Shown here: positions 1-7,611 of the stretch, one piece after another
Layout of the letters: the number at the start of each line of letters is the position of its first letter
How positions within the stretch are numbered: position 1 is the stretch's first letter
NCBI GenBank assembly: GCA_017399005.1
Contig: JAFQEO010000025.1
Coordinates: forward strand, 1 to 63,683
DNA length: 63,683 nucleotides
Direction: 5' to 3'
Source of the DNA: Peptococcaceae bacterium
Lineage (GTDB): Bacteria; Bacillota; Peptococcia; Peptococcales; Peptococcaceae
Position numbers and translations under genes: made by a program
The notes under the pieces: model-generated
Database searches by the model: none
What the model was told of the DNA's origin: nothing
Seen by the model: only the letters and a program-made list of their open reading frames with translations

Positions 1-50
1 CCTGATATAATGAACACAAGCCCGCCAGCTTGAATCAAAAATCAGGAGGT
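1..50 (+). promoter_or_regulatory. tnpA leader with possible ribosome-site-masking stem
   Basis: A TATAAT box lies at 5-10. CCTGAT at 1-6 can pair with ATCAGG at 41-46, which overlaps the ribosome binding site AGGAGGT (44-50) of the transposase gene. Known IS200 elements limit transposase translation with a similar leader hairpin. The stem may extend beyond the window edge, so its full strength cannot be judged. Confidence 0.4.
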
Positions 51-56
51 ATTTTT

Positions 57-518
57 ATGTCAAAAGATGATAAAAGTTTAGCACACACCAAATGGAATTG
101 CAAATATCATATTGTATTTGCGCCAAAGTTCAGACGAATGGCAATCTACGGAAAGCTAAAAGCCGAAATTGGAAGGATACTTCGAGAATTGTGCGATCGC
201 AAAGGTGTGGAAATTATAGAAGCCACAGCATGTCCGGATCACATTCATATGCTGGTCAGCATACCTCCAAAAATGTCGGTTTCCGAATTTGTTGGATATC
301 TAAAGGGAAAGAGCAGTTTGATAATATTTGAGCGACATGCTAGTCTAAAGTATCAGTATGGAAACCGTCATTTTTGGTGCAAGGGCTATTATGTGAGTAC
401 GGTGGGAGCAAATAAAGAAGCAATTCAGAAATATATCCGAAATCAGTTGGAAGAAGATATGCTAGCGGATAAGATAGCAATGAAAGAACACAAGGATCCA
501 TTCAGCGAGAAGAAATGA
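57..518 (+). CDS. tnpA: IS200/IS605 family transposase TnpA
   Basis: This is a Y1-type HUH single-strand transposase of 153 residues, the usual IS200 length. It cuts and rejoins DNA at hairpin-marked ends. The HUH metal-binding motif is seen in DHIHM near residue 72, after the conserved KYHIVFAPK segment. The catalytic tyrosine is expected in the late helix IQKYIRNQ. The start at 57 is set by AGGAGGT seven bases upstream; an upstream in-frame ATG at 30 has no such site. The frame is intact, so the protein is probably functional. It is the only IS-type transposase gene in the window. Confidence 0.95.
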   Translation: MSKDDKSLAHTKWNCKYHIVFAPKFRRMAIYGKLKAEIGRILRELCDRKGVEIIEATACPDHIHMLVSIPPKMSVSEFVGYLKGKSSLIIFERHASLKYQYGNRHFWCKGYYVSTVGANKEAIQKYIRNQLEEDMLADKIAMKEHKDPFSEKK

Positions 519-640
519 TAGAAGCCCTTTAAGGGCTAGCCAGTAAAAAGTGTGAGGGCGGGCTTTACCATGAGCCTTGAGGCTCGGCTAGTAATAGGCC
601 CTTATAGGGCAGCGACGAAACCCCACCTTCAAGGTGGGGT
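519..640 (+). other. four consecutive hairpins downstream of tnpA
   Basis: Four short palindromes follow the transposase gene: 523-537 (AGCCCTTTAAGGGCT), 572-585 (GAGCC-TTGA-GGCTC), 598-610 (GCCCT-TAT-AGGGC) and 621-639 (CCCCACCTT with AAGGTGGGG). One or more should be the subterminal hairpin that TnpA recognises at the right end. No open reading frame is supported here. Confidence 0.5.
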
Positions 641-651
641 CGTTCATTCTC

Positions 652-771
652 GCCCTCTCCGTCAGGCCTTCGGCCTGCCACCTCCCCCAAAGGGGGAGGT
701 TTTTCTGCATATATGGCTAGTGCCAGGCTCTCCCTCTGGAGAGCTGCTGAGCGTAGCGAAGCTGAGAGGGC
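652..771. repeat. palindromic MITE-like repeat, copy 1 (full length)
   Basis: The 120-bp element starts with GCCCTCTC and ends with its exact reverse complement GAGAGGGC. Inside are the hairpins AGGCCTTCGGCCT and CCTCCCCCAAAGGGGGAGG. The first 80 or so bases recur almost exactly at 18373. It has no coding capacity. Flanking TTCTC is shared with the other copy and may be part of the target or of the element. Confidence 0.75.
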
Positions 772-806
772 TATTTCAAATTTATGTAAATTCTTGTTTC
801 TGCATA

Positions 807-835
807 TTGCAATTAGCAAGCGAGTATGCTATAAT
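807..835 (+). promoter_or_regulatory. promoter of putative antisense RNA
   Basis: TTGCAA (807-812) and TATAAT (830-835) are separated by 17 bases, and TG at 827-828 gives an extended -10. This is one of the best promoter matches in the window. It drives transcription straight into the small terminator-ended RNA at 842-922. Confidence 0.7.
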
Positions 836-853
836 ATGTTTCAGCAAGGAATT

Positions 854-880
854 GTGGTGAGATACAAATCCATAGGAAAC
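854..880 (+). repeat. direct repeat copy A of the type I TA locus
   Basis: GTGGTGAGAT (854-863), a four-base gap, then ATCCATAGGAAAC (868-880). The second copy at 1020-1043 matches 22 of 23 aligned positions, with a one-base gap instead of four. Copy A lies in the antisense RNA. Confidence 0.7.
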
Positions 881-884
881 AGGA

Positions 885-922
885 GAACCCCCGGCAGCTG
901 CAACTGCCGGGGGTTCTTTTTT
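885..922 (+). terminator. intrinsic terminator of the antisense RNA
   Basis: A perfect 13-bp stem (GAACCCCCGGCAG at 885-897 with 904-916) has a six-base loop and is followed by six T. On the other strand the hairpin is not followed by a good U tract, but it may still end or slow the convergent toxin transcript. Confidence 0.85.
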
Positions 923-949
923 CCTGATTTTTTAAGCCTTGACTGGCTG

Positions 950-1036
950 TTACCGTTTCCCGTCCAGCCATTGGCAGATAATGTGTGTTGCCACACCTGC
1001 CAGGACAGCCAGAAGTATGGTGGTGAGATTATCCAT
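950..1036 (-). CDS. putative Fst-like type I toxin, 28 residues
   Basis: A 28-codon reading frame begins with ATG (1036-1034), six bases after the ideal ribosome site AGGAGGTG (1050-1043). The product starts MDNLTTILLAVLAG, spans the membrane once, and ends QWLDGKR. Fst-family toxins show a hydrophobic helix, a Gly followed nine residues later by WLD, and a charged tail; that spacing is kept here. Such peptides insert in the membrane and harm the cell unless an antisense RNA blocks translation. The locus has its own promoter (1113-1085), and a convergent antisense RNA is predicted at 842-922. Similarity was judged by pattern only. Confidence 0.6.
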   Translation of the reverse strand: MDNLTTILLAVLAGVATHIICQWLDGKR

Positions 1037-1043
1037 AGAAAAC
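1020..1043 (+). repeat. direct repeat copy B overlapping toxin start
   Basis: GTGGTGAGAT (1020-1029) and ATCCATAGAAAAC (1031-1043) repeat the 854-880 sequence. On the minus strand this copy covers the toxin start codon and touches its ribosome site, so pairing with the antisense RNA would block initiation. Confidence 0.7.
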
Positions 1044-1084
1044 ACCTCCTATCTGTCACCTGTCTAGGAATGGTAACGATATAC

Positions 1085-1113
1085 AATATATCATACTACA
1101 CTTCCAGTTTCAA
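1085..1113 (-). promoter_or_regulatory. promoter of putative toxin mRNA
   Basis: On the minus strand TTGAAA (1113-1108) and TATATT (1090-1085) have a 17-base spacer, with an extended TG before the -10. Transcription would start about 30 bases before the toxin ribosome site. Confidence 0.55.
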
Positions 1114-1215
1114 CACCTGCTCGAACAAATATTCGTGCAAAAACTGTCGAAAAATGAAAACTGAAAGTGGAACAAAAATAATTCTCAAAAAACAATGTCT
1201 GTAGCAATTTTCTGA

Positions 1216-1244
1216 TTGCAATTGGCGTGAAAATTAGGCATAAT
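1216..1244 (+). promoter_or_regulatory. promoter upstream of small membrane protein gene
   Basis: TTGCAA (1216-1221) and CATAAT (1239-1244) are 17 bases apart. A second -10-like TATAAT lies at 1248-1253 without a clear -35. Confidence 0.4.
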
Positions 1245-1283
1245 AGATATAATGCGATAATTATAATGAGGAGTGAATCTGCT

Positions 1284-1409
1284 ATGATGGAATCTATTGA
1301 ATTTCTGATTTCCTTAGTATTATGTCTGGTATACATTGGTGTACCTCTGACTCTGGTTGGCTTTGTGCTGAACAAACTGGGCAAAGGTCAGAACAGAGAA
1401 TTAAACTAA
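1284..1409 (+). CDS. small single-pass membrane protein, unknown function
   Basis: The 41-residue product has one long hydrophobic stretch (about residues 6-31, containing PLTLVGFVL) and a polar tail, KLGKGQNRELN. A GAGGAG ribosome site lies 10 bases before the ATG, and a promoter is visible upstream. It ends 21 bases before the dCMP deaminase gene and is probably co-transcribed with it. I recognise no family. The call rests on start signals and membrane character only. Confidence 0.5.
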   Translation: MMESIEFLISLVLCLVYIGVPLTLVGFVLNKLGKGQNRELN

Positions 1410-1430
1410 ACGCATAAGGCGGTGTTTGCC

Positions 1431-1895
1431 ATGACAACTGGCAAGGGAAGACCAGACTGGGACCAGTATTTTATGGAAATCACCTGTGTGGTGGCCAAAC
1501 GGTCTACATGCCTGCGCCGTCAGGTTGGGGCTATTCTGGTTAAAGATAAACATATTCTGACCACTGGATATAACGGGGCACCGAAAGGGCTGGCGCATTG
1601 TGCCGAAACAGGCTGTCTGCGGCAGGAACTAGGGATTCCGTCCGGGGAACGGCATGAGCTCTGCCGTGCACTGCATGCGGAGCAGAATGCGATTATTCAG
1701 GCGGCCAATTTAGGCATTCCAATTGAGGGCAGTACATTATACTGTACAACGGCTCCTTGTTCGCTGTGCGCAAAAATGCTGATTAATGCCGGCGTGAAGC
1801 GCGTAGTGTTTGCAGGGAATTACCCGGATGAACGTGCTATGGATTTTTTCCATGAGGCTGGTGTGACGGTGGAACAGATGGCGCTGCCGCAGTAA
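1431..1895 (+). CDS. comEB: dCMP deaminase / ComEB-like cytidylate deaminase
   Basis: This 154-residue enzyme of the zinc-dependent deaminase fold probably converts dCMP to dUMP for thymidylate synthesis. The zinc ligands are seen as HAE in ALHAEQNAI (with catalytic Glu) and PCSLC. The extra region [16 protein letters not shown] between the strands, with additional Cys and His residues, is typical of dCMP deaminases rather than cytidine deaminases. The start at 1431 follows AAGGCGG by eight bases. WecB follows 22 bases later, so the two are likely in one transcript, although the pathways are unrelated. Confidence 0.88.
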   Translation: MTTGKGRPDWDQYFMEITCVVAKRSTCLRRQVGAILVKDKHILTTGYNGAPKGLAHCAETGCLRQELGIPSGERHELCRALHAEQNAIIQAANLGIPIEGSTLYCTTAPCSLCAKMLINAGVKRVVFAGNYPDERAMDFFHEAGVTVEQMALPQ

Positions 1896-1917
1896 GAAAA
1901 GTTAGGAAGGCTATGCG

Positions 1918-3060
1918 ATGAAAAAAGTAATGTGCGTATTTGGCACTCGCCCGGAAGCGATTAAAATGGCTCCGGTTGTGAAAGCCATTGAACAGAATGA
2001 AAATTTACAGAGCATTGTAACTGTAACCGCTCAGCATCGTGAAATGCTGGATCAGGTTCTGCAGCTGTTTCAGATTGTGCCGGATTACGACCTGAATCTG
2101 ATGAAGCAGGGGCAGACATTAACCGATATCACAGCGGGTGTTCTGCGCGGTTTAGAAGATATTTTAAAGAAAGAACAGCCGGATCTGGTGCTGGTGCATG
2201 GTGATACCACAACCACATTTGCGGCTGCTCTGGCTGCGTTTTATCAGCAGATTCTGGTTGGTCATGTAGAGGCCGGGCTGCGTTCCGGTAATATGCTGTC
2301 TCCGTATCCGGAAGAGGCAAACCGTAAACTGACTGGTGTGATGACAGGGCTGCATTTTTCGCCAACGCCGGAATCCCGTCAGAATCTGCTGCGGGAAAAT
2401 GCTGATGATGGCAGAATTTTTGTAACCGGCAATACGGTAATTGATGCGCTTCTGGCCACTGTAAAAGATGAATACCAGTTTGCAGATGCGGATTTACAGG
2501 CTCTGCTGGACAGCCCGGATAAAAAGGTGCTGATTACCGCACACCGCAGAGAAAACCAGGGCGAACCGATGAAACACATCTTCCAGGCAGTGCGCCGTCT
2601 GCACGAAACTCTGCCGGAAGTACAGTTTATTTTCCCGATTCACAAAAATCCAAAGGTGCGTGAACTGGCAGCGCAGATTCTGGGTGATCTGGCTCGTGTG
2701 CATATTATTGAACCGCTGGATTACGAACCATTTGCCAATGCAATGGCTCGTGTGGACCTGATTATGACCGACTCGGGCGGGCTGCAGGAAGAAGCGCCTG
2801 CACTGGGGAAACCGGTGCTGGTTCTGCGTGATACCACCGAACGTCCGGAGGCAGTAACTGCCGGGACGGTAGAACTGGTAGGCACAGATGAAGAGTTAAT
2901 CTATAACACTGCGCTGACACTGTTAACCGATGAAGCGGCATACAGCAAAATGGCCAATGCGGTAAATCCGTATGGTGATGGCCGAGCATGCGGCCGTATT
3001 ACAGCTGCTATTGAATATTATTTCGGTATGCGGCAGGAACGTCCGGAAAACTGGATGTAA
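1918..3060 (+). CDS. wecB: UDP-N-acetylglucosamine 2-epimerase (non-hydrolysing)
   Basis: The 380-residue protein matches the usual length of WecB/MnaA. It interconverts UDP-GlcNAc and UDP-ManNAc in the cytoplasm. Landmarks are the N-terminal FGTRPEAIKMAPV, GDTTTTFAAA, HVEAGLRSG, the HRREN segment and DSGGLQEEAPALGKPVLVLR near the C-terminus. UDP-ManNAc is the donor for the TagA/WecG-type transferase encoded at 21220, which gives this enzyme a likely role in surface polymer synthesis. It is followed by a promoter-bearing gap before the ATP synthase operon. Confidence 0.95.
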   Translation: MKKVMCVFGTRPEAIKMAPVVKAIEQNENLQSIVTVTAQHREMLDQVLQLFQIVPDYDLNLMKQGQTLTDITAGVLRGLEDILKKEQPDLVLVHGDTTTTFAAALAAFYQQILVGHVEAGLRSGNMLSPYPEEANRKLTGVMTGLHFSPTPESRQNLLRENADDGRIFVTGNTVIDALLATVKDEYQFADADLQALLDSPDKKVLITAHRRENQGEPMKHIFQAVRRLHETLPEVQFIFPIHKNPKVRELAAQILGDLARVHIIEPLDYEPFANAMARVDLIMTDSGGLQEEAPALGKPVLVLRDTTERPEAVTAGTVELVGTDEELIYNTALTLLTDEAAYSKMANAVNPYGDGRACGRITAAIEYYFGMRQERPENWM

Positions 3061-3119
3061 TATCACGATAGACATAATAAAAATTTATTAAGTTATAGGT
3101 ATAATGAATAGAATTTTTG

Positions 3120-3148
3120 TTGTATTGCGTGAGAAATTTTAGTAAAAT
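3120..3148 (+). promoter_or_regulatory. promoter of the ATP synthase operon
   Basis: TTGTAT (3120-3125) and TAAAAT (3143-3148) are separated by 17 bases, 34 bases before the first gene of the operon. Confidence 0.5.
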
Positions 3149-3181
3149 AGTACTATGAGATGTATGAATTGAGGTGGCATT

Positions 3182-3439
3182 GTGCCAATCAGACCTGGTA
3201 GATATTCGGGCCGCGATTATTTTGGACTGGCTTTAAGCTTTACAATTACGATGCTTGTCAGTATTATGATAACCGCAGGAATCGGTAATTGGCTGGACGA
3301 AAAGCTGGGAACGCCGGGTATTTTCTGGCTGCTTGGTATGCTGGGCGGCATCTATTCCGGGTTTCATCTGTTTATTGAACAGATAGAGCAGATGGAAAAT
3401 CCTATTGACCCTGATGAACGGGCACCGGAGGACTGGTAA
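3182..3439 (+). CDS. atpZ: AtpZ/AtpI-type ATP synthase accessory membrane protein
   Basis: This 85-residue protein has two membrane spans (about 14-34 and 44-64) flanking GNWLDEKLGTPGIFWLLGMLGG, the hallmark of the AtpZ family. Members sit at the head of ATP synthase operons and are linked to Mg/Ca uptake or Fo assembly. The GTG start at 3182 follows GAGGTGG (3171-3177). It is the first gene after the operon promoter. Confidence 0.82.
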   Translation: MPIRPGRYSGRDYFGLALSFTITMLVSIMITAGIGNWLDEKLGTPGIFWLLGMLGGIYSGFHLFIEQIEQMENPIDPDERAPEDW

Positions 3440-3507
3440 AATAGCTGCTAAATAAGCGTACAGAATACAAGCTATAAAAAATTAGAAGTGGCAGGAAAGG
3501 GAGAAAT

Positions 3508-3786
3508 ATGCTAGAATCTGTATTGTTTTCAGGCGTTATCGGATTCGTATGGGGGCTGGCGATTAGTGCGCTGAGCAATTTCCTTACCTGGAGAACACTG
3601 AACCGGCCAAAAGGGGTCATGAGTACGCTGATTTTTGTAATTCGATGGCTGCTCCTGATTCTGGCTATGGCTGTTGTATATAAAAACACGGCGATGTTAA
3701 TTGGTACAGCTTTAGGTTTGCTGACGATAAAAAATATAATTTTTGTGAAAAACCTACATATTTTAATACGAGCACGAAAGGGGTGA
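3508..3786 (+). CDS. atpI: ATP synthase subunit I (AtpI)
   Basis: The 92-residue protein is predicted to have about four hydrophobic segments, fitting the ATP-synt_I family. Its relatives help assemble the c-ring of Fo. The position between atpZ and atpB is standard for Firmicutes. Sequence conservation in this family is low, so the call leans on context and membrane pattern. The start follows GGAAAGGGAG by seven bases. AtpB begins six bases after the stop. Confidence 0.75.
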   Translation: MLESVLFSGVIGFVWGLAISALSNFLTWRTLNRPKGVMSTLIFVIRWLLLILAMAVVYKNTAMLIGTALGLLTIKNIIFVKNLHILIRARKG

Positions 3787-3791
3787 AATGA

Positions 3792-4511
3792 ATGTTTCTG
3801 ACAAACATTGCGTATGCTGCCGATCATGGACATTCTGCTCCACTGTTTCACATTGGGCCACTGGAGGTAACAAGTGAAATTACCACTATGTGGGCAGTTA
3901 TGGCACTGATTCTGATTGTTAGTTTCCTGGGCACCAGAAATATGAAACGCATTCCGTCCGGTATCCAGAATGTACTGGAAATGGGCATTGAAATGTACGA
4001 AAATTTCTGGACTGATATTCTGGGCAAAAAACGTACAAGAGAACTGATGCCGTTTCTGGCAACATTCTTTATCTTAATCCTGTGTTCCAACTACTCCGGC
4101 TTACTGCCGCTGGCTGGTACACTGCCAGGTTTAAAACCACCTACCAGTAACGTAAGTACAACTGCAGGTCTGGCTATCGTGGTATTCTTCCTGGTTCTTT
4201 ACTACAACCTGAAGGTGCAGGGCCCGATTGGTTACATTAAACATCTGATTGGTCCTATGCCGGCAATTTCTTTCTTAATGCTGCCGCTGAACATTGTAGA
4301 ACAGTTTACACGTCCGCTGTCTCTGGCGTTACGTCTTTACGGTAGTGTTTACGGGGAAGAAATGGTAGTTGCAAGTTTAGCTGCACTGTGTCCGCTGGTA
4401 CTGCCGCTGACTATGCAGGTAATGGGTATTTTGTTTGGTGCTATCCAGGCTTTCGTATTTACACTGTTAGCTTCTATCTATCTGGAAGAAGCAACTGCTG
4501 TACATCACTAA
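3792..4511 (+). CDS. atpB: ATP synthase Fo subunit a
   Basis: Subunit a forms the two half-channels that carry ions to and from the c-ring. The essential arginine is present in SLALRLYGSVYGEE, and NIVEQFTRPLSL precedes it as in other bacterial a-subunits. At 239 residues it has normal length with five to six membrane spans. The ATG at 3792 lies eight bases after AAAGGGG; an out-of-frame ATG at 3788 is ignored. Four bases into the protein's C-terminal part the sequence QAFVFTLLASIYLEEA is typical of the last helix. Confidence 0.96.
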   Translation: MFLTNIAYAADHGHSAPLFHIGPLEVTSEITTMWAVMALILIVSFLGTRNMKRIPSGIQNVLEMGIEMYENFWTDILGKKRTRELMPFLATFFILILCSNYSGLLPLAGTLPGLKPPTSNVSTTAGLAIVVFFLVLYYNLKVQGPIGYIKHLIGPMPAISFLMLPLNIVEQFTRPLSLALRLYGSVYGEEMVVASLAALCPLVLPLTMQVMGILFGAIQAFVFTLLASIYLEEATAVHH

Positions 4512-4569
4512 GCCTTGATATAATAGTTTAATCTTATTTCAGAGGTTTAACTCTGAAGATTCCCAATAA

Positions 4570-4818
<249 letters not shown>

Positions 4819-4885
4819 TTAGGGTTTGCTCTGATTACATCCTATTATCAAGGAATCAAGAAACAAGGTAATGTAAGGGTCTAAG

Positions 4886-4915
4886 TAGGCGATTGGGACT
4901 TGGTCCAATCGCCTA
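4886..4915 (+). other. hairpin in the atpE-atpF gap
   Basis: An 11-bp perfect stem (TAGGCGATTGG with CCAATCGCCTA) with an eight-base loop lies 67 bases after the atpE stop codon. It is followed by TTGTTAG, a weak U tract. It could be a partial terminator or an RNA-stability element that raises c-subunit output relative to the single-copy subunits. Confidence 0.55.
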
Positions 4916-4999
4916 TTGTTAGTATTACCGGAAAAACTGGTTTATTCAACCATGCGTATACATCTTTGTATCGACCCCGCATGAGAGGAGGTTATGTAC

Positions 5000-5485
5000 T
5001 TGGATATCAATCCATCTACAGTAATTTTTGCGATTATCAACTTCTGTATTCTGGTTGTTGGTTTAAAAGTATTTTTATACAAACCAGTATGTAATATGCT
5101 GGACAGCCGTAAAGAAGAAGTTGCAAATAACTTAAATTCTGCTGAAGAAGCAAAACTGGAAGCGCAGAAACTGAAAGATGAATATGCTGCCCAGCTGCAG
5201 AACGCTAGAAGCGAAGCGCAGGATATCATTAATCAGGCTGCGAAAATCGGTGAACAGACCAAAGCAGATATCGTGAACGAAGCGAGAGAAGAAGCGGCAA
5301 GACTGACTGCAAAAGCGCAGGCTGACATTGCTCGTGAAAAAACCGAAGCGTTAAACGAAATCAGAAACGAAATTGCCGACCTGGCAGTGCTGGCTGCAGC
5401 AAAAGTTGTTGGTAAAACAATCGATGTTGCAGATCATCAGAATATGGTCAATGACTTTGTTAAAGAGGTAGGGGAAGCGAAATGA
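5000..5485 (+). CDS. atpF: ATP synthase Fo subunit b
   Basis: Subunit b is the peripheral stalk: one N-terminal membrane helix (about residues 7-27) followed by a long, charged, alanine-rich coiled coil. This product of about 161 residues fits. I chose TTG at 5000 because the ribosome site GAGGAGG (4985-4991) lies eight bases upstream of it, whereas the ATG at 4994 is only two bases away. Both choices differ by only two residues. The gene overlaps atpH by four bases. Confidence 0.93.
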   Translation: MDINPSTVIFAIINFCILVVGLKVFLYKPVCNMLDSRKEEVANNLNSAEEAKLEAQKLKDEYAAQLQNARSEAQDIINQAAKIGEQTKADIVNEAREEAARLTAKAQADIAREKTEALNEIRNEIADLAVLAAAKVVGKTIDVADHQNMVNDFVKEVGEAK

Positions 5486-6027
5486 TGAACACAGCAGTAG
5501 CGAAACGTTACGGGCAGGCTCTCTTACAGATTGGTCAGGAAAAAAACTGTATCGACCAGTATCAGGAACAACTGAAAGTGGTAGTAGATACAATTGATAA
5601 TAATGCTGAATTAAAAGAAATTTTAATTAGCCAAACTGTCAGCAGTGACAAAAAGAAAGATATTGTAAAACAGTTATTCGGTTCTCAGGCGGACAAAAAT
5701 ATCATGAATCTGCTGTATGTAGTGATTGATAAAAGCCGTGAAGAGTATCTGGCTGCTATTTATGATACTTTCTGTGCGCTTGCTGATGAAGTCCGCAACA
5801 TTGCTTTTGCTGATGTCGTTTCTGCGTATCCGTTGACTGAAGAACAGGAAACTGCTCTCAGTGCCCAGCTGTCTAACATGTCTGGGAAAACTGTTAAGCT
5901 GAATGTCAGCGTTGATGAAAGCCTGTTGGCCGGATTAAAAGTAACATTTGGTGACAAGGTGTATGACGGCACAGTAGGTGCCCGCCTTGCAGGCATGAAA
6001 AATAAATTACACGAAGTACAGTTTTAA
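5482..6027 (+). CDS. atpH: ATP synthase F1 subunit delta
   Basis: Delta joins the top of the F1 head to the b-stalk. The 181-residue length, the N-terminal AVAKRYGQALLQIGQE and the C-terminal SLLAGLKVTFGDKVYDGTVGARL match the OSCP/delta family. The start overlaps the atpF stop (ATGATGA), which suggests translational coupling. A second in-frame ATG at 5485 could serve equally well. Confidence 0.95.
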   Translation: MMNTAVAKRYGQALLQIGQEKNCIDQYQEQLKVVVDTIDNNAELKEILISQTVSSDKKKDIVKQLFGSQADKNIMNLLYVVIDKSREEYLAAIYDTFCALADEVRNIAFADVVSAYPLTEEQETALSAQLSNMSGKTVKLNVSVDESLLAGLKVTFGDKVYDGTVGARLAGMKNKLHEVQF

Positions 6028-6052
6028 TGAAAGATTGGGGTGAGGGACTAAA

Positions 6053-7567
6053 ATGAATATCAGACCAGAGGAAATTAGTTCCATTCTGAAAAATCAAATT
6101 GAGAACTATGATAACGGCGTTGAAGCCAGCGATATCGGTACTGTAATTGAAGTAGGTGACGGTATTGCTCAGGTTTACGGCCTGAAAAATGCGATGGTTA
6201 ACGAACTTCTGGAGTTCCCGGGCGGCGTACAGGGTATGGCGCAGAACCTGGAAGAAGACCATGTTGGTTGCGTTATCTTAGGCCCATACAAACATATTAA
6301 AGAAGGCGACCCTGTTAAGAAAACAGGTCGTATCGTTGAGGTTCCAGTAGGTGAAGCTCTGCTGGGCCGTGTAGTAAGTGCAACAGGTCAGCCAATCGAT
6401 GGCAAAGGCCCTATCGTAACTGATAAATACAGACCGGTAGAATCTATCGCACCTGGTGTAATTACCCGTAAAGGCGTACATCAGCCATTACAGACAGGGA
6501 TTAAATGTATTGACGCCCTGGTACCAATCGGTAAAGGTCAGCGTGAATTAATCATCGGTGACCGTCAGACCGGTAAAACTGCGGTAGCTCTGGACACAAT
6601 CATCAACCAGAAAGGCAAAGATGTAATCTGCATCTACGTTGCTGTAGGTCAGAAAGCTTCTACCGTAGCAAACGTTGTAAGCAAACTGGAAGAATACGGC
6701 GCAATGGAATACTCTATCGTAGTTGCTGCGACCGCTTCCGAACCAGCTCCAATGTTATACATCGCTCCATATGCAGGTGCTGCTATGGGTGAAGAATTCA
6801 TGTTCAACGGCAAAGACGTTCTGATTGTATACGATGACCTGTCCAAACAGGCTGTTGCATATCGCGAACTGTCCCTGCTGCTGAAACGCCCACCAGGACG
6901 TGAAGCTTATCCAGGTGACGTATTCTACTTACATTCCCGTCTGCTGGAACGTGCAGCGAAACTGGAAGACAAACTGGGTGGCGGCTCCATGACAGCTCTG
7001 CCAATTATCGAAACCCAGGCTGGCGACATTTCTGCATACATTCCAACAAACGTAATTTCCATCACAGACGGTCAGATCTTCCTGGAAGCTGACTTATTCA
7101 ACGCTGGTGTACGTCCTGCTATCAACGCAGGGGTATCCGTATCCCGTGTAGGTGGTTCTGCACAGGTTAAAGCGATGAAAAAAATCTCCGGTAACCTGCG
7201 TCTGGACTTAGCGCAGTACACCGAATTAAAAGCGTTTACACAGTTCGGTTCCGACCTGGATGCTGCTACAAAAGCAACTCTGGACCGTGGTGCACGCGTA
7301 ATGGAAATGTTAAAACAGGGTCAGTATGTTCCAATGCCTGTAGAAGATCAGGTTGTTATCATTTATGCTGTATCCAAAGGTTACACAGATGATATCGCTG
7401 TTGAAAAAATCGGTGCATTCGAAGCTGGTCTGTTAAACTTTATGAAATCCTCCAGCTACAAAGCTAGCGTATTAGACGTTATCGCATCTACCGGTAAACT
7501 GGAAGGTGCTGCTGACGAGGCGCTGGTAAAAGCAATCACTGAATTCAAAGCAACCTTCCAGGCGTAA
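6053..7567 (+). CDS. atpA: ATP synthase F1 subunit alpha
   Basis: The 504-residue non-catalytic nucleotide-binding subunit has the P-loop [12 protein letters not shown] near residue 170 and the conserved [17 protein letters not shown] segment. N-terminal [16 protein letters not shown] is typical. It alternates with beta in the F1 hexamer. Codon use is strongly biased, as expected for a highly expressed gene. Confidence 0.98.
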   Translation: MNIRPEEISSILKNQIENYDNGVEASDIGTVIEVGDGIAQVYGLKNAMVNELLEFPGGVQGMAQNLEEDHVGCVILGPYKHIKEGDPVKKTGRIVEVPVGEALLGRVVSATGQPIDGKGPIVTDKYRPVESIAPGVITRKGVHQPLQTGIKCIDALVPIGKGQRELIIGDRQTGKTAVALDTIINQKGKDVICIYVAVGQKASTVANVVSKLEEYGAMEYSIVVAATASEPAPMLYIAPYAGAAMGEEFMFNGKDVLIVYDDLSKQAVAYRELSLLLKRPPGREAYPGDVFYLHSRLLERAAKLEDKLGGGSMTALPIIETQAGDISAYIPTNVISITDGQIFLEADLFNAGVRPAINAGVSVSRVGGSAQVKAMKKISGNLRLDLAQYTELKAFTQFGSDLDAATKATLDRGARVMEMLKQGQYVPMPVEDQVVIIYAVSKGYTDDIAVEKIGAFEAGLLNFMKSSSYKASVLDVIASTGKLEGAADEALVKAITEFKATFQA

Positions 7568-7611
7568 GCCCGTGGGCAGTTTTGATTCTTCGAGAGGGTG
7601 GTGAATAAGGT

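Larger units (their letters stand above)
1..640 (+). mobile_element. IS200-type insertion sequence, left end cut off by window
   Basis: The element holds a single transposase gene (57-518) with no accessory tnpB, which is typical of IS200. It is followed by a hairpin-rich stretch that probably forms the right end. The left terminus lies outside the window, and the right boundary is only estimated from the last hairpin (621-639). Segments 19-27 and 557-565 are reverse complements of each other. IS200 elements move by single-strand peel-and-paste, so no terminal inverted repeats or target duplications are expected. Confidence 0.7.
842..922 (+). ncRNA. putative antitoxin RNA of a par/Fst-type locus
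   Basis: A strong promoter (807-835) and a perfect 13-bp terminator (885-922) frame a transcript of about 80 nt with no ribosome-bound reading frame. Its 5' half carries GTGGTGAGAT and ATCCATAGGAAAC (854-880), a near-copy of the sequence covering the toxin start codon and ribosome site on the opposite strand (1020-1043). It could therefore base-pair with the toxin mRNA at its translation start, as RNA II does in pAD1 par. The end points are inferred from the promoter and terminator. Confidence 0.6.

Noticed and set aside
713..1204. 163-residue plus-strand reading frame across the toxin-antitoxin locus.
   Set aside because: It spans a repeat, a terminator and a promoter, and the product has no family features; the minus-strand 28-codon frame has the better start signals.
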